Source of the DNA: Arthrinium phaeospermum
Taxonomy: Eukaryota; Ascomycota; Sordariomycetes; Amphisphaeriales; Apiosporaceae
DNA length: 64,000 nt
NCBI GenBank assembly: GCA_006503535.1
Contig: QYRS01000012.1
Coordinates: forward strand, 2,149,001 to 2,213,000
Reading direction: 5' to 3'
Below are positions 11,001 through 23,946 of the stretch, one piece after another (the first letter of the stretch is position 1; each line of letters begins with the position of its first letter). The notes beneath the pieces were generated by a model, which was not told where the DNA came from, ran no database searches, and was given only the letters and a program-made list of their open reading frames with translations. A program made the position numbers and the translations under genes.

Positions 11001-14000
11001 GGACAGGACGACGAACCGCCGGCCGGACGAGGACAAGCTCGCCGGCGTAAGCTGGAGTAGCCCCGACCGCCCCTTGGCCCGGGACGCGCGGGAACGGGCC
11101 GTCTCGAAGACGCGCTGGAAGTCTTCCTCGGTCTCTAGAGTCACCGCTTCATAGAACGGGTCAAAGCGCTTAGCGACGACCTGACAGTACGCCGTAGGGA
11201 TGGCCGGATCCGCGATCTCGACGAAGACGGTCCGGAGGATGGGAGAGCGGGACACGACGAGCCGCAGGGCCGACTCGAGGGCCTGCATGTCGGTCCCGGG
11301 GAGGAGCTCGAGCACGTCGTGGTTGAAGTACCGGTGGAAGTCGGACACGACCATCTCGGCCACCATGGCGTCCTGGAGCGGCGTCGTCGGGAGGACCGAC
11401 TCGACGTCGTCCGATTGAGAGTCCAGCAGCGCATGTTCCGTCAGGTACGCCTGCAGCTGGGAGATGCGAGCGTCTAGCGCTACCTGTTGAGTAGGAGGGT
11501 TCGTGTTACAACTGGATACCTGCGTAGTAATAGAATTGGCGGTGGAACTGCGGTGTCTCTCGACAATATCCCGCAGACTTGCCTGTCGCATGAGCTCGTT
11601 GGTGGTCAGAGACAGGCCGACGCGCTTTCGGAGCCGAGATACCAGCTTGATGGCATCGATGCTATCCAGGCCGAGCTGGAGTAGGTTGGCGTCCTCGCCA
11701 ATCTCCTCGGGCGGTAAGTTGGCAAGAACTGCTATCTCGTCACGGAGAGCACAGGCATCATCCGACCATATGAACTCGGACGCTTTCTCTTGAGATGATG
11801 CGACTTGAGGAGAGGGCGACGAGGAGGCCTGGCGTGCATCACCATCAACCATTTCGGAAATATCCCCCGGATTGGCTGCTGGGAATCGGTCATTGGACGA
11901 CAGAGAGCCGACCGCCTCCTCGAACTGATCAAGAAGCTTTCGCAGTGCTGAACTGTTTGCGACATGCCCTTGGGCGACCAGGGTAATCTTGAGCTTCTGG
12001 TCCGCCGTGGCAATAGCCTCAAAGGCAAGGGGGTAATCCGCCTTCGTCGACGACTCGACCTGGGTCCAAAGCCTAGCTTTCTCTTCTTCTTCCTGGCCCG
12101 TTTCCGGTACCGCATCGGCGGCGGCGCTTTCTCGATCAAACGTAAACAAGGTGTCGAAAAGCGGCTGCCCCTTGGCGCACCACTTCTGGACCTGGCGCAG
12201 CGGGGTGTGCACGAACGGCAGCACCGAGGTGTTGAACAGGTGCGTCTCGCGGACCAGCGACGGCCAATCCGACAACAACGCGGAATCCTCGGCGTGTTGC
12301 GCTACTCGGAATGGCAGCGTGTTGAAGAGCGGGCCGATGGTGTTTTCGATCCCCTCGAGCATGAGCGAGCGGCCTGACAGCACGACGCCCACGGTCGGCC
12401 ACTGTTGCGGCCGCCGCGATGGGGAGTAGTACTGCTGCTTCAGGACGTACAGCCAGGCCGCCTGCACGATGGTCTGCTGCGTGACGCCGAGGTCGAGACG
12501 CCTCTTCTCGAGCCCGCTGAGGTCTATGCATCGCGACTGTGTTGCGTCATTGTCGTTTCGGAGCCTTGGCTATCTTGGCTGATGAGGCGAGGAAAGGCTT
12601 GGAACCCGGAGTCGGAGGAGTGTTGGAAGATACCCTGCCAGAACGAACGGGTGTCACTGTAATCGCATAAGGGCCCGTGAGGTAACACGTCGATAAAGCT
12701 AGGCCCTTGTGCTGCTGCTACTGCTGCGTTTTTCGTGGCATTGTCATAGGCTGCCTGGACGCGTTCGAGGATAAGCTCGAAACTGCGAGCATCGTAAATC
12801 CCGTGGAAGATGCGGACTACGAGCGTGCACGCATTGTCTTGCATGATGCAGTCCACCTCCAAAGGGTATCTGACGCCGGCCCCTTCGTTATTGGTGTTGA
12901 TCGCGATCCATTGCCGGAACCGGTCTTCCTGGATGCGGGCCTCCCAGCCCTGTTCCCGGCTTTCGTCATCTTCAGTGCCCACAATCTCGGCCCAACGCAG
13001 GGGGGCAGCATCTTGGCGGAGCGCGACCTGGACGTAGCTGTAGCCATCGGTGGGGGTCTGCAGGAAACAGGTCCGCAAGATGGCGTGGTCGGCCACCACC
13101 GCTTCCCAAGTCCCCTTCAGCCGCGGGATGGAGGTCTGCTGGCCGTCGACGGCGAACTGGAAGGAGTTGAAATACGCCCCGGAGCCCGATCGGCTCAGCA
13201 TGCCCTCCTGGAGCGGGGTGCAGGGTGCGATATACTCGATATCGCCGCCGGCCACATTGAGTACATCCACGACGGCCCCAAAGTTCTTGTGATTGCAGGC
13301 AGCTATCGCCTGCTTGACGCGAACGACTTGCGAGGCTACTACGAGCCTAGTGACGGAAGATTGGGTTTTGAGATTTTTGATAAGTGTCCCCAGGTGTGGG
13401 TTCTGAAGAATCATGGACGGGGTGGCGCCCGGGTAGGAGGCCGCCTGTAGTTCCCTAGCCAAACTGATGACGGAAATTGAATCGAAGCCCAGGTCGTAGA
13501 TCGTGTTCGAGGAGCGGATCTGGTCGGCCGCGACCCCTGTCAGACGGGCCAGGACCTGCGCGAGCTGCGGCTCGGTGGACTGGACAAGGGAAGTGGCATC
13601 TTCTCCTCCGGCTGCGGCCGAGGACGACAACTGCCGCAGCTGGTCCAGTGAGATGTCGTTGAACAGCTGCTTCAGCACCCCGATCTGCGCCTTGTTGTTG
13701 GCCGACAGCGGGATCGTCGGCACGCAGAGGAAATACGTCGGGACCATGTATCCGGGCAGTCTAGCCCGACAGGCGTCTCGGGCCTCCGCGCAGACCTGGG
13801 CGCTCTCCGAGTCGGTCATGACGGTAAGCTTTTCGGAAGACTCATGCTTCTGGGCCGAGTTGCTGACGACAAAGGAGACCAAGACATCCCGATCCTGCTG
13901 CCCGTGCCGCGCCACCAGCGTCGCCACGTCCGACACGCCCGGCACCCCCGCGCGGACGGTATGGTTGATCTCACCAATCTCGAGCCGCTGCCCACGAAGC

Positions 14001-17000
14001 TTGACCTGGTCGTCGGCGCGGCCGAGGAAATCAAAACAGCCGTCATGCAACACCCGCACCAGGTCGCCCGTGCGGTAGACGCGCTCCCCTCCCCACGACG
14101 ACGACGACGACGACAGGACGGGGAACCGCTCCGCCGTCAGCTCCGGCCGGTTGAGGTAGCCCTTGCCCACCAGCCTGCCCGAGACGCAGAGCTCGCCGAC
14201 GGCGCCGCGGAGGACGGGGACCTCGGTGCCCGGCCGGAAGACGAAGCTGCCCACGTTGAGGAACTGCCGGCCGATGTTGGAGGAGCGCCCGGTCCGCGGG
14301 ACGCGGGGTACATGGTGACGCCGATGGTGGCCTCGGTCGGCCCGTAGGCGTTGTAAATCACGCCCCGCTCGCCCCAGACGTCGAGGATGTCCTGCCGCAG
14401 CTGCTCGCCGCCCGTGATGAAGACGCCCCTACACAGGCTGGGCACCTCGTCCGGGTGCACCAGGCGCGCCAGGCTGGGCGTCAGGTCGATGTGCGTGATG
14501 TCCAGCTCGGCGATGGCGCGCGGCAGGTCGCTCAGGACCGCGTCCCGCGGCGCGGCGACCAGGGCGATGCCGACGGACCAGGTCCAGTACTGCTCCAGGA
14601 TCGACACGTCGAAGTGCAGCGAGGCGAACTGCAGCCAGCGCGAGTCGGCGTCCCAGTAGCCCGCGAACAGGGACTGGAAGGCGAGCATGGCTTGCACCGT
14701 GCTGTCGTGGCTGATGAGGCAGCCCTTGGGCGTGCCCGTGGTGCCGCTCGTGTAGAGGCAGTAGCACGTGTCCTCGGGCGTGACCGGTCGGGCCAGCTCA
14801 GGAGGGGACGAGGGGAAGTCGTTTAGCTTGTCCAGTAAAACTGCAATGCTGGGCACGCCGGAGGAAGACGAAAGCTCCGCGGCGAGATCAGCGCCGCTTC
14901 CAGGCCCCCCACGATGAAGCAGCGCCACGGCGCCCGAGTCGCTCAGTATGAAACCCAGACGCGAAGCCGGCGCGCTGGCGTCGAGGGCGACAAAGGCCGC
15001 CCCGGCTTTGAGGATGCCCAGGATGGACAGGTATGCCTCGGGGCACTTGTCGAAGCAGACGGCGACGATGTCGCCGGGCTTCACGCCGCATCGCTGCACG
15101 AGCATGTGCGCGACTTGGTTCCCGGCCGCGTCGAGCTCGCGGTACGTCCATCTCTGCTGGCGACCCTCGTTCCCGAGCTCCTCGACGTACTCGAGGGCGG
15201 TTTTCTTGGGCAATGATTCGGCGCTCTTGGTGACGAATTCGTGGAGTAGGCGGACTCCTCCCGACGGCAGTTCGGGGTGCTGGGCGGGCAGGATGGAGAA
15301 GACCTCTGGCGCGGTAGATGCCAGTTCGTCCGCCGATCCTCCGGGGTGCTCGAGGAGGTGACTTAGTATCGCGTCGAACTGATCGAGAAGAATCTTGGCT
15401 TGGGGCGGAGGTAGAATACCCGTACGGTAGACTAGGTTGAAGCTTAATGATGAGGACGAACCAGCCGCGCTATCCGTCTCCTCTTCAATTTCGAGCGAGA
15501 TAGGATAGTCAACGGCAGCCATCTCGTCTCGAACCCGCCAGGGGCCGCTGGCGTTTGTCAGACCCTGGTCTCTCGCCTGATAGACGAGAATGGTATCGAA
15601 AAGGGGCGACCCGGTATGCCCGAGCCATTTTTGCACTTGAGGAAGTGGCACGTTGAGGCTGCGTCGGAGGTTGGTGTTGAACGCCATCATGGATCCCAGC
15701 ATCTCCCGGTTGGACTCTGCTGCGGCGTTGGCAATGACGGGCAGGGTCGTGATGCGTGGGAGGAGCGCTCCTTGCCCTTCCCCTTTGCCGTGTGAAACAG
15801 CAGCGGACCGGCTATCTAGGACGACCCCGAACGTCACCGAGGACTCGCCCAGGTAGGCAGAGAGCGTCCGGGCCCATGCCGCCTGGAGAGCGGCTTGGAA
15901 GGTGACCTCGGCTTTGGCGGCTTGCTGCTTTAGGGTCAGGAGGGGTGTCCGAGGTCTCCGACAGCTGCGTGCCGTGGTGCCGTTTTCCACGCGGAGAGGG
16001 GTCATGGTGGGAAAGGGGTTGACGACGGCTCCATCTGCCTGACCTCTCCAGAACCTCTCGGCTTCCGGCTTCTCGTGGGCCATGTCTGCGAAGAGAGTTT
16101 TGACCGCGGTCTCGAGGGAAGGGGTATTGAGGTAGGTATGTTGTTGGTTCTGGCCTGTCGGTAGCATCATGTTGGTAAGGTCTCTTAGCAAGACCCGCAG
16201 TGAAGAGGCATCGTAGAGGGCGTGGTGCATGACCAGATGCATCTGCTTGCTTTTGCCGCCCTCTACTCCTTCCTCTTTCTTGTGTACCAATGCCAATCTC
16301 CAAGGAGGAACCAGGAGATCCCGCATCATCTCTTCCCGACACCTCGCGCGCCAAGATGTGGTGTCAAAGTCGGCGGCGTGTACCTCAATCGGCGGGACGT
16401 TGCCTTCTTTGGGACGGACAACCATGGCAAAGGACGAGTCGGGGTCGCTGATGGGCAAGAATCCGGTCCGCAGGATATCATGTCGCTCGGCCATACTCCA
16501 CCACGCCCGCTCGAGAGCCTCCATGTCCACCGAGGGATCCAGGTCCCACGATACGGAGTTGATGTAAGTGCCACCTTGGGAATGGATCGACTGCGAAACC
16601 ATGCCTTGCTGGGCAGGGGTGCATGGAAGCAGTATGCAAACCTGGTCATCATATTCTTTTGCTGTTCTTGGCATCTGGCCTCGGACACGTTGTTGGAAAC
16701 CTGCCAGGTCGTACGTCTGCGAAGAATCCTGGTTCTTGTTGCCGCCTCTGTAGTCCGTCTTAAGGCAGCGCTGCGCGATCCCGGCGCAGGTGGGATTCTC
16801 AAACACGTCCACCGGCGAGATCTCGAGGCCCTCTTGGCGCAGAAGATACACGAGCTGCACCATGCCGATGCTGTCGATGCCCAGTCGGTGGAGCGACGTC
16901 TTGGTGGTCACGGCCACGCCCTCGATCTTGGCCAGCTTGGCCACCACGTCCCGAACGGTTGACTGAACGTCGGTCAGGGGCTCTTCCTCGCCGTTGAAGG

Positions 17001-20000
17001 AGGTTGAAGTCGCCACATCGGTTGCTGTCGCATCATGATGTGCTTGTTTTTCTGACTGTGCGGCGGCTCGGATGCTCTCGACTACAGAGCGAAGCGGAGA
17101 AGGCATGTTAGCGATCAGATCCAGCCCCGAAGACGGGCTCTCCATGAAGGACTGGAGGGCTTGGAGGACAATCTCGCGCAAAAGGCAAGCCACGGAGTCC
17201 GAGACATGGTTCCTACCCACAAAGGTTAGCAATCTTCTTAATCCTTCTGTGCGTATGTGATGCGAGGAATGTCCTACGCTTGGTGATGAATAACAACCCG
17301 TAGTGTATCGTTGTCTGTAGATGTGACGAATTCGCAGATCAGGGGTACCTGCGCGATTTGGTCAGCTTCTCAATGCAACAGTGTGGACGTCCGACGGGGC
17401 AACTCACATCCATATCACCACGCTCCTCTTCAAGAGACCAGACCGTCTCGTCCAGCGCTCTCGTGGGAGGCTGAAGCAGCACCATCGTATCGAACAGCTG
17501 AGCCCGATCCCCTCTTTCTCCCGTCGCAAGGGCTGCCTGGACCCTCCGCAGCGGCGTGAACTGGAACGGCATCACCCCGACATTGGCGTCCCGGCACCGC
17601 CTGATGAGCTCCATCTTCGATCCCCCGGAAACGTCTCTAGACATGTCGATCCGCAGCGGCACCGTGTTGAAGCACGGCGCCACGAGCCGGTCCACGCCCT
17701 CGAGCGCGACCGAGCGGCCGCTGACCACGTTCCCGAAGCAGACGTCCGAACAGCCCAGCACGGTCGCCAGGGTGGCGGCCCAGGCGGCTTGGCAGAGGGA
17801 CGAGAGGGGGGCGTTATACGACTCGTGGGCGCGGGTCTCCATCGTATCCAGGGACACTGTAGCGCTGTCTGAACCCATGGATCCCGAAAGATGCATGTCT
17901 GCGGCCAACGGCGACGGCAGTTTCTGGGGCGTGAAGCCGGCAAATTGGTTCTTCCAGAAGTCGTCAGTGCCGGGAGGCAGGGAAAGCGCCTCTTGCAGGA
18001 AGTCCCGGAACGGGATCGGCGGTTCCGGCAGCGCCTGGCCGTGCGCCAGGGCCTCGACTTCGGATAGTAGCTGTTCCATGGCCATGCCGTCGTAAAGCGT
18101 ATGGTGGCACACGAAGGAAAGGTACATCGCCTCGCCATCGGCCGAAGAGGTATCACGGATAAAAGCCAGTCCCAACGGCGGCTTAAGCGAGTTAATAGGT
18201 TGGCCAAACGCGTCGCGCATGTGTTCTCTGGCCGCTTGCGCCACATCGGCCGTATCCAAGCGACTCCAAGGCAGGGCAGCGCAACCCGTCGTCGGGTTCA
18301 AGACCACTTGGAGAAAAGGGTAGTCGGTATTGTCCGTAGTGAGGAAGCAAGTCCGTAAGATGCCGTGGCGCACACACATCTCGTCCCAGTACCGCCGTAT
18401 CTCGACGGGGGCCCGCCGCAGCTGGAACAGGAGCTGGTTTCGGTAAGCGGTGCCGTCGCTCGAGGACGCCGAGGAGGCGAGCATGGCCTCTTGGAGCGCG
18501 GTGCAGGGGAGGATACTCTCGATTGCCAAGCCGCGGAGCCGGGTTTCGACATGCGCACGCAACTCATCCGGTAGGAGTGAGGGAGCCTCTGTGTCTTTCT
18601 TCTCGGGGGTTGCTGGTGATGGTGAGTTTTCTTCTCTTTGGGATAAGAAGTTCGATAGCCGCGCCACGCTTGTGTGTTTGAGCACCTCGGATATCGTGAC
18701 CCTTAACTGGAGCGACTTATTGAGTCGGCGCGTGAACGCCATGGCGGTCAGAGAATCGAGGCCGAGCACCAGGAACGACGTCCAGCGGCCGACCTGACCC
18801 AAGCCGATCCCGAGCGTTTCGGCCAGAGCCGATGTTATGGTGCGCTCCATGTCGGTCCACTCCGCTACCGCCGTGTCCTCCTGGTCGTCGCCACTGCTAC
18901 TGCCGAGAACGTATTTCTGAAGAGCATCATCGCTGAGGGACTGAATAGAGTCACGCAAAGCACCGGTGTTGATCTTCCCCGAGGAAGTGAGCGGCGTCCT
19001 GGAGATCGGGACGAGGAAGGTCGGCAACATGTAGCTAGGCAGCGAAGCCTGCAGGGCCTGCGAGATGGAGAGATTCGTGGTACGTAAGAAATCATCGCCG
19101 TCCATGTCGAGGACCGCGAACCGCTGGGACCCCTCCTCTTGGTGGAGCGGGACATAGAAACTGGTCAAGTTCTGAGACTTGTCATTTTCCCGCTGGAACA
19201 CAATACTCGCGCACGCCCTGGCCAGCCCCGAGCCCAGGATCTGGGCGTGGACGTCCTGCAGCTCGATGCGCTGGCCGCGGAGCTTGATCTGCGTGTCGAC
19301 GCGGCCCAGGATGATGAGGGAGCCGTCGGGCAGCATGCGGCCCAGGTCGCCGGACCGGTAGACGCGGCCGTAGTGCGGGTGGTCGACGAACCTGGACGCC
19401 GTCAGGTCCGGCATGTTGAGGTAGCCCGCGGCCACCTGGTCGCCGCCGAAGCAGAACTCGCCGACGCAGCCGATCGGGACGGGGGCCATGGCGTTGGCGT
19501 TCGCGTCTGAGTCGTCGAGGCCCAGCACGAAGGTCGGGGTGTTCTCGAAGGACCAGCCGAGGTACTGCGACGAGTCGCCGGCGGACATCTGGCGGACGGT
19601 GCAGATGTTCGTCGTCTCCGAGGGGCCGTATCCTTGATAGAGCTTGGGCGCCCACTTGGCCGCCACCGCATCCGTCATCGGCTCCCCCGACGTCACCAAG
19701 AACGAAACGCGCGGCACCTTGTCCGGGTCCACCAGCGACGCCACCGTGACCGTCATGCTCAGGTGCGTAACCCCTAACTGCCGGATGCTCAGCTCGAGGT
19801 CCTCGAAGAGCGTGTCGTTGGTGCCGGCGCACAGGCACATGCCGTTGGCCCAGGAAAAGAAGATCTCGAAGACGGACACGTCGAACGCCTGCGAGCAGAC
19901 CTGCAGCATCCGGCTCGACGTCCAATTGTCGTCGTGTGGGGGGTAGAGGCGCGACAGGACCTCGATGTTGCTCTGTAGGTTGCCGTGCGTCACGGCGACG

Positions 20001-23000
20001 CCCTTGGGCACCCCCGTCGTGCCGCTGGTGTAGATGACGTAGGCGAGCTGGGAGGGCGGGATGGCGAGGTCCAGGTTCGAGGCACTGTACTGCTTGAAAA
20101 CATTGATATCGAAGGCAATCAACGGACAGCATTCGCGCAGCTTCTCGTCATTTCCCAAGGAAGATAACAGATCCTTGTCCAAAATGCAATGTTGAGGCTG
20201 CGCCTGTTGGAAGATCAGCTGGATCCGGCGAATAGGGGTAGATGGCAAAATCGGCAAGTAGGCGCACCCGGCCTTCAGGATACCGAGGATGCCACAGTAC
20301 AGCCAAGGTGACTTCTCCATGATGATGGCGACAATGCCTCCTGCTTCCACTTTCTGGGCGCGGAGGTGGCGGGCAACCTGGTTCGCCGTCTCGTTGAGTT
20401 CCTTGTACGTCATGAGACTGGTGGTGATGCCGGAGGCACTGATGGCATCGGCAAAGCACAAGGCGTCATGGCCATGGTTGGCAGCAGCAGTGCGTTCAAC
20501 CATAGCTACAATGTTGGATGATGTGACACGCGTTTCTTTGGCACGGCTCGGAGTATACGTCGAAAGCATCTCGCTGGGGAACGACGGCAAGATGGACGAG
20601 ATGGGCTCTTCGATATGTCCAACAACGTAATTCACCAAATGGCCCAGGCTCTGTGCAAAGGACTCGATCTGGGACGAAGAAAAACAGTCGGTATGCCACG
20701 TCCACCTGTACGCGAACCTGTCCTTCCTCGGCTCGATCTCGACCAGAAGCTTGACTTCAGAGTAATCTTGATGGGACACCTCCCTCACCGATTCGTCGTC
20801 ACGGGCCCGGTTGGACAGGGTATCCTGGTACACAAACAAAACATCGAACAGCCGGCAGCCCTGCGGAAGACCGGCCGTCTTGCGGATGCCCGCCAGCGAT
20901 ATGGGGGCCAGCTGCAGGATCTGCCGGTTGGTGCCGTGCAAACTCCGGACCAGGTCCCGAATGGTCCGGCACTGTCCGAGTTTGGTACGGACGGGCAGCG
21001 TCTGGATGCAGGGCCCCATGACCTTTTCGATACCGGGCACGGGCAGGGTCCGGCCGGAGAAGACGGACCCGATGGTCACGTCGTCGGATCCGGTGAGGGC
21101 CGACCAGAACCACACCAAACACGCCTGGAAGATGGCCTGCGAACTGGACGACGTTTCGAGACATACCTGCCGCACATTTGCGGGAGCCACGGTCGCAATG
21201 TTCCCGCACACGGAGGAAATTTCAGGGTTGTCAACAGCGGTGGTTCGGAAGTTGGGGAGCGAGTTGTTGGCGGCTCCCCGCAAATGCTCGGCCCAGAATT
21301 CGTGGACAGTGATTAGGCTGTTGTTCTGATCCTCGTCCAATAGTGATGTTAGTTGTTGCGCAACCTCATGAAACTGCGGCCGTTCTGCGGGCTGCTTTCC
21401 CTTCGCCAAGGCGGTGAGGTCGTCGAGAAGGAGGTCGAACGACCAGCCATCGTAAAGAGCGTGATGGACAAAAAGTCGGGCCTTTGTCGCCTCCTTATGC
21501 GTCAATGAGGTATCACTGGTAGTGGCGATGATATCGACGCGGAAAGGCAGTTCCAGGAATTGTTCCGTGTCATCCAGTAATGGTAAAGGGGCAAAGTCTT
21601 GGACGATCTGAACCTGGCTCTCCTCCAGGCCGTTCCAAACAATTTGGATCAGCTCGTCCCCCGAATGCATAAATCCGGTGCGTAGTATATCGTTGCACGC
21701 GGCAACATGCAAAATCCAGGATTTGACCGTGTCGGGACCGTGTCCAGGGGGGAAAGCGATGTCCATGGTGTTGATGTATAGCCGCGGGTCCCGGAGCGTC
21801 TCCGCCACCATGGACTTTTGCAGCTCGGTGCAACGAAAGTAGCCCTCCACGTCTTTGAGGTTGCCATTGACCAGTACTGACAAATCGGCGTCCGGCTGGT
21901 GCAAAGACTTGTTGTTTGTGTCTTTTGGATGGTTGTTGCTGAGATGCTTGGTTGTAGTGCTGTTTGGTCCCCCGGCCGACGACACCAGGTTGTACAAGTC
22001 AAGGGCTGTCCGGGCCTTCATCACATCCAGAGTATTGACCACATATCCGTTGTCTCGCAGGCGCGCTGCAAGTGCAATCGACACCAAAGAATCCAAGCCG
22101 GCCGCCATAAGGTTGGTGGATAGCGAAACGGGCGCCTGGAGGACTTGGCTCACAGTCTCACATAGCCGTCTTTGGACATCGTTCTGGTGTTTGTCTGGCT
22201 GGCCGACCGAGTTGTTTTCCGGAGTATTGTATTTACCTTGCGCGTAGTCTTCCCTCAGCCGCCGGCGGTCGATTTTCCCCGAGGGTAGTTGGGGAAACGA
22301 GTCCATGGTGACAATCTCGGCCGGCACCATATAAGCCGGAAGCCAGGTCTTGCACACCGCCTTGATGCGGTCTTCAATATTCGAAGAAGCATCGTCACCA
22401 TCTTCCGCATCCACCGCCACAAAAGCAACCAGGAGATTATCCAAAACACAAACGTAGGAGCTGTGGCAGCCTGCGGTCCGGAGAATGGCGTGCTCGATCT
22501 CGCCGAGCTCCATACGCTGCCCGTTCAGCTTGACCTGTCCTTCCGACACGCGGCCGAGGCACTCTATACTGCCGTCGGGTCGCATGAGCGCCTTGTCTCC
22601 GGTTTTGTACACGCGGCCGTACTTGGTCTCGATAAACGCTTGTGCCGTCTGCTCGGGCCTGTTGATGTACTCGCTAGCGAGTTGGTGCCCGCCGACGGCA
22701 AGCTCCCCGACCTCGCCTATGGGGAGCACATCGAATATTTGCGAGTCCGTCTCGTCCGCAATTCTTATCACGAAACTAGATACGGTATCCAGGGGGAACC
22801 CAATGCATCTTGTAGAATAGTCTCTCCTGAAGGCGGGCTGCAACGTACTGTGGGAACATCATCAGTACGAGCCGAAAGCACCAAAAAGGGGGGCACCATG
22901 GAGAGAAGTAAATACCAATGAATCGCAGCCTCGGTAGGCCCATACATACCCCATAAGATGCCGGGCGTCTCCTCATCGCCGCCAAACTCGTCAATGACGG

Positions 23001-23946
23001 GCTGCGTGAGCATCTCGCCGATGGTGAGGAGCAGACGCAGGTCCGGGGCGTTGCGCCGGCTTTTGAGCAAGCTGCCCGCCACCGACGGCGTGAGCTCGCA
23101 TGCATCGACTTTCAACTGCCGGATGACACCCGGGAGGTCGGTCAGGAGCCGGGCCCGGTCGCAGGCGACGAGTGTGGCGCCCCGGAAAAGGGGAAAGAAT
23201 ATCTCGAACACCGACACGTCAAATGTTGGCGCCGCGAACTGCAGGAAGCGGGAGAAGGCCGGGATGTGCCGATCGTGGGCCAGTAGGCTCTGTGTGGCCG
23301 CGAGGTGGGAGACGCCCACCCCCTTGGGCGTGCCCGTGGATCCGGATGTGTACATGACGTAGGCCAAGTCACGCTCATCCGGCGCTCGTATCTGACATGC
23401 GGGAGCAGCCGCTGCCACTCCGTTGGTCTCCGGGGACGACGGCGCGTCGAGGTCCAGCTCGTCGACGCATAGAACTTTGCAGGCCACGCCGTCCCGCGGC
23501 CGAATATTGGGCGCGAGCGCGCGGGTGGTCAGCACGATGCTCGCCTTCACGTCGCCCAGGATAAACCCGACGCGCTCGGAGGGGGCGTCGAGGTTCAGGG
23601 GGCAGAACGCCCCGCCGCACTTGAGGATGGCGAGGATGGCGAGGTAGAGCTCCGGGCTCTGCGGGATCATGACGGGCACCACGAGCGGCGGGCACCCGGG
23701 GCCCCGGCTCTGTTCTGATCCATGCTGCAGATCGTGGGCTATCCGGGCCGCCAAGCGACCCGATAGCCGATGCAGCTCGCCGTACGATAGCGTGCTTTGC
23801 CGGCCATCCTTGTCCGAGTAGTCGAGGGCCGGCTCCCCGTCACTGATTCCCTGGTGGGGTAGGAGTTCATGGAGAAATCTGGGGCCGGCTAGCTGCCGGG
23901 GATTCGGGTTGTTGAAGGAGAGGCCTTCAGCCCCGCGTAGAAGCAT
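8058..23946 (-). CDS. sidC: Ferricrocin-type siderophore NRPS (SidC/NPS2/SSM1), 3' half frameshifted
   Basis: A cytosolic NRPS that would assemble a cyclic hexapeptide hydroxamate siderophore from Gly/Ser and N5-acetyl-N5-hydroxyornithine. Domain order, with approximate residues: A1 (20-560; YTSGSTGTPKG, YGPTEA), T1 (GLDSL ~593), C1 (HHALYDG ~809), A2 (YTSGTTGVPKG ~1288), T2 (LGLDSL ~1709), C2 (HHTLYDG ~1929), T3 (LGIDSI ~2291), C3 (HHALYDA), A3 (YTSGTTGTPKG ~3003, YGPTEA), T4 (LGFDSI ~3430), C4 (FHGIYDA), T5 (LGLDSI ~4031), C5 (AHALYDG), T6 (LGLDSI ~4623), C6. Start 23946 precedes GLSFNNPNPRQLAGP; the longer frame upstream has no ATG. Introns that close in frame: 22848-22915, 17349-17407, 17213-17277 and 8193-8245. 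Frame slips occur near 14310, 12564, 10484, 10115, 9671, 9602, 9588 and 8574, and a tandem duplication sits at 8823-9235. At about 9430-9440 C6 also lacks the usual LRT block. Divergent from sidA with shared SreA-type sites. Identity strong; integrity uncertain. Confidence 0.9.
8823..9235. repeat. Direct tandem duplication inside sidC terminal C domain
   Basis: Copy 1 spans 8823-9018 (196 bp) and copy 2 spans 9041-9235 (195 bp). They are identical except for one T missing in copy 2 (CACCCCTTTGAG against CACCCCTTGAG). A 22-bp piece equal to the end of each copy (CCATGGCTTTGGATCCAGCTTG without its final two bases quoted) lies between them at 9019-9040. Copy 1 is in frame with the downstream protein (SVFRPAALAETHRLKKAAS). 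The period of ~218 bp is not a multiple of three, so the duplication breaks the gene. Confidence 0.95.
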
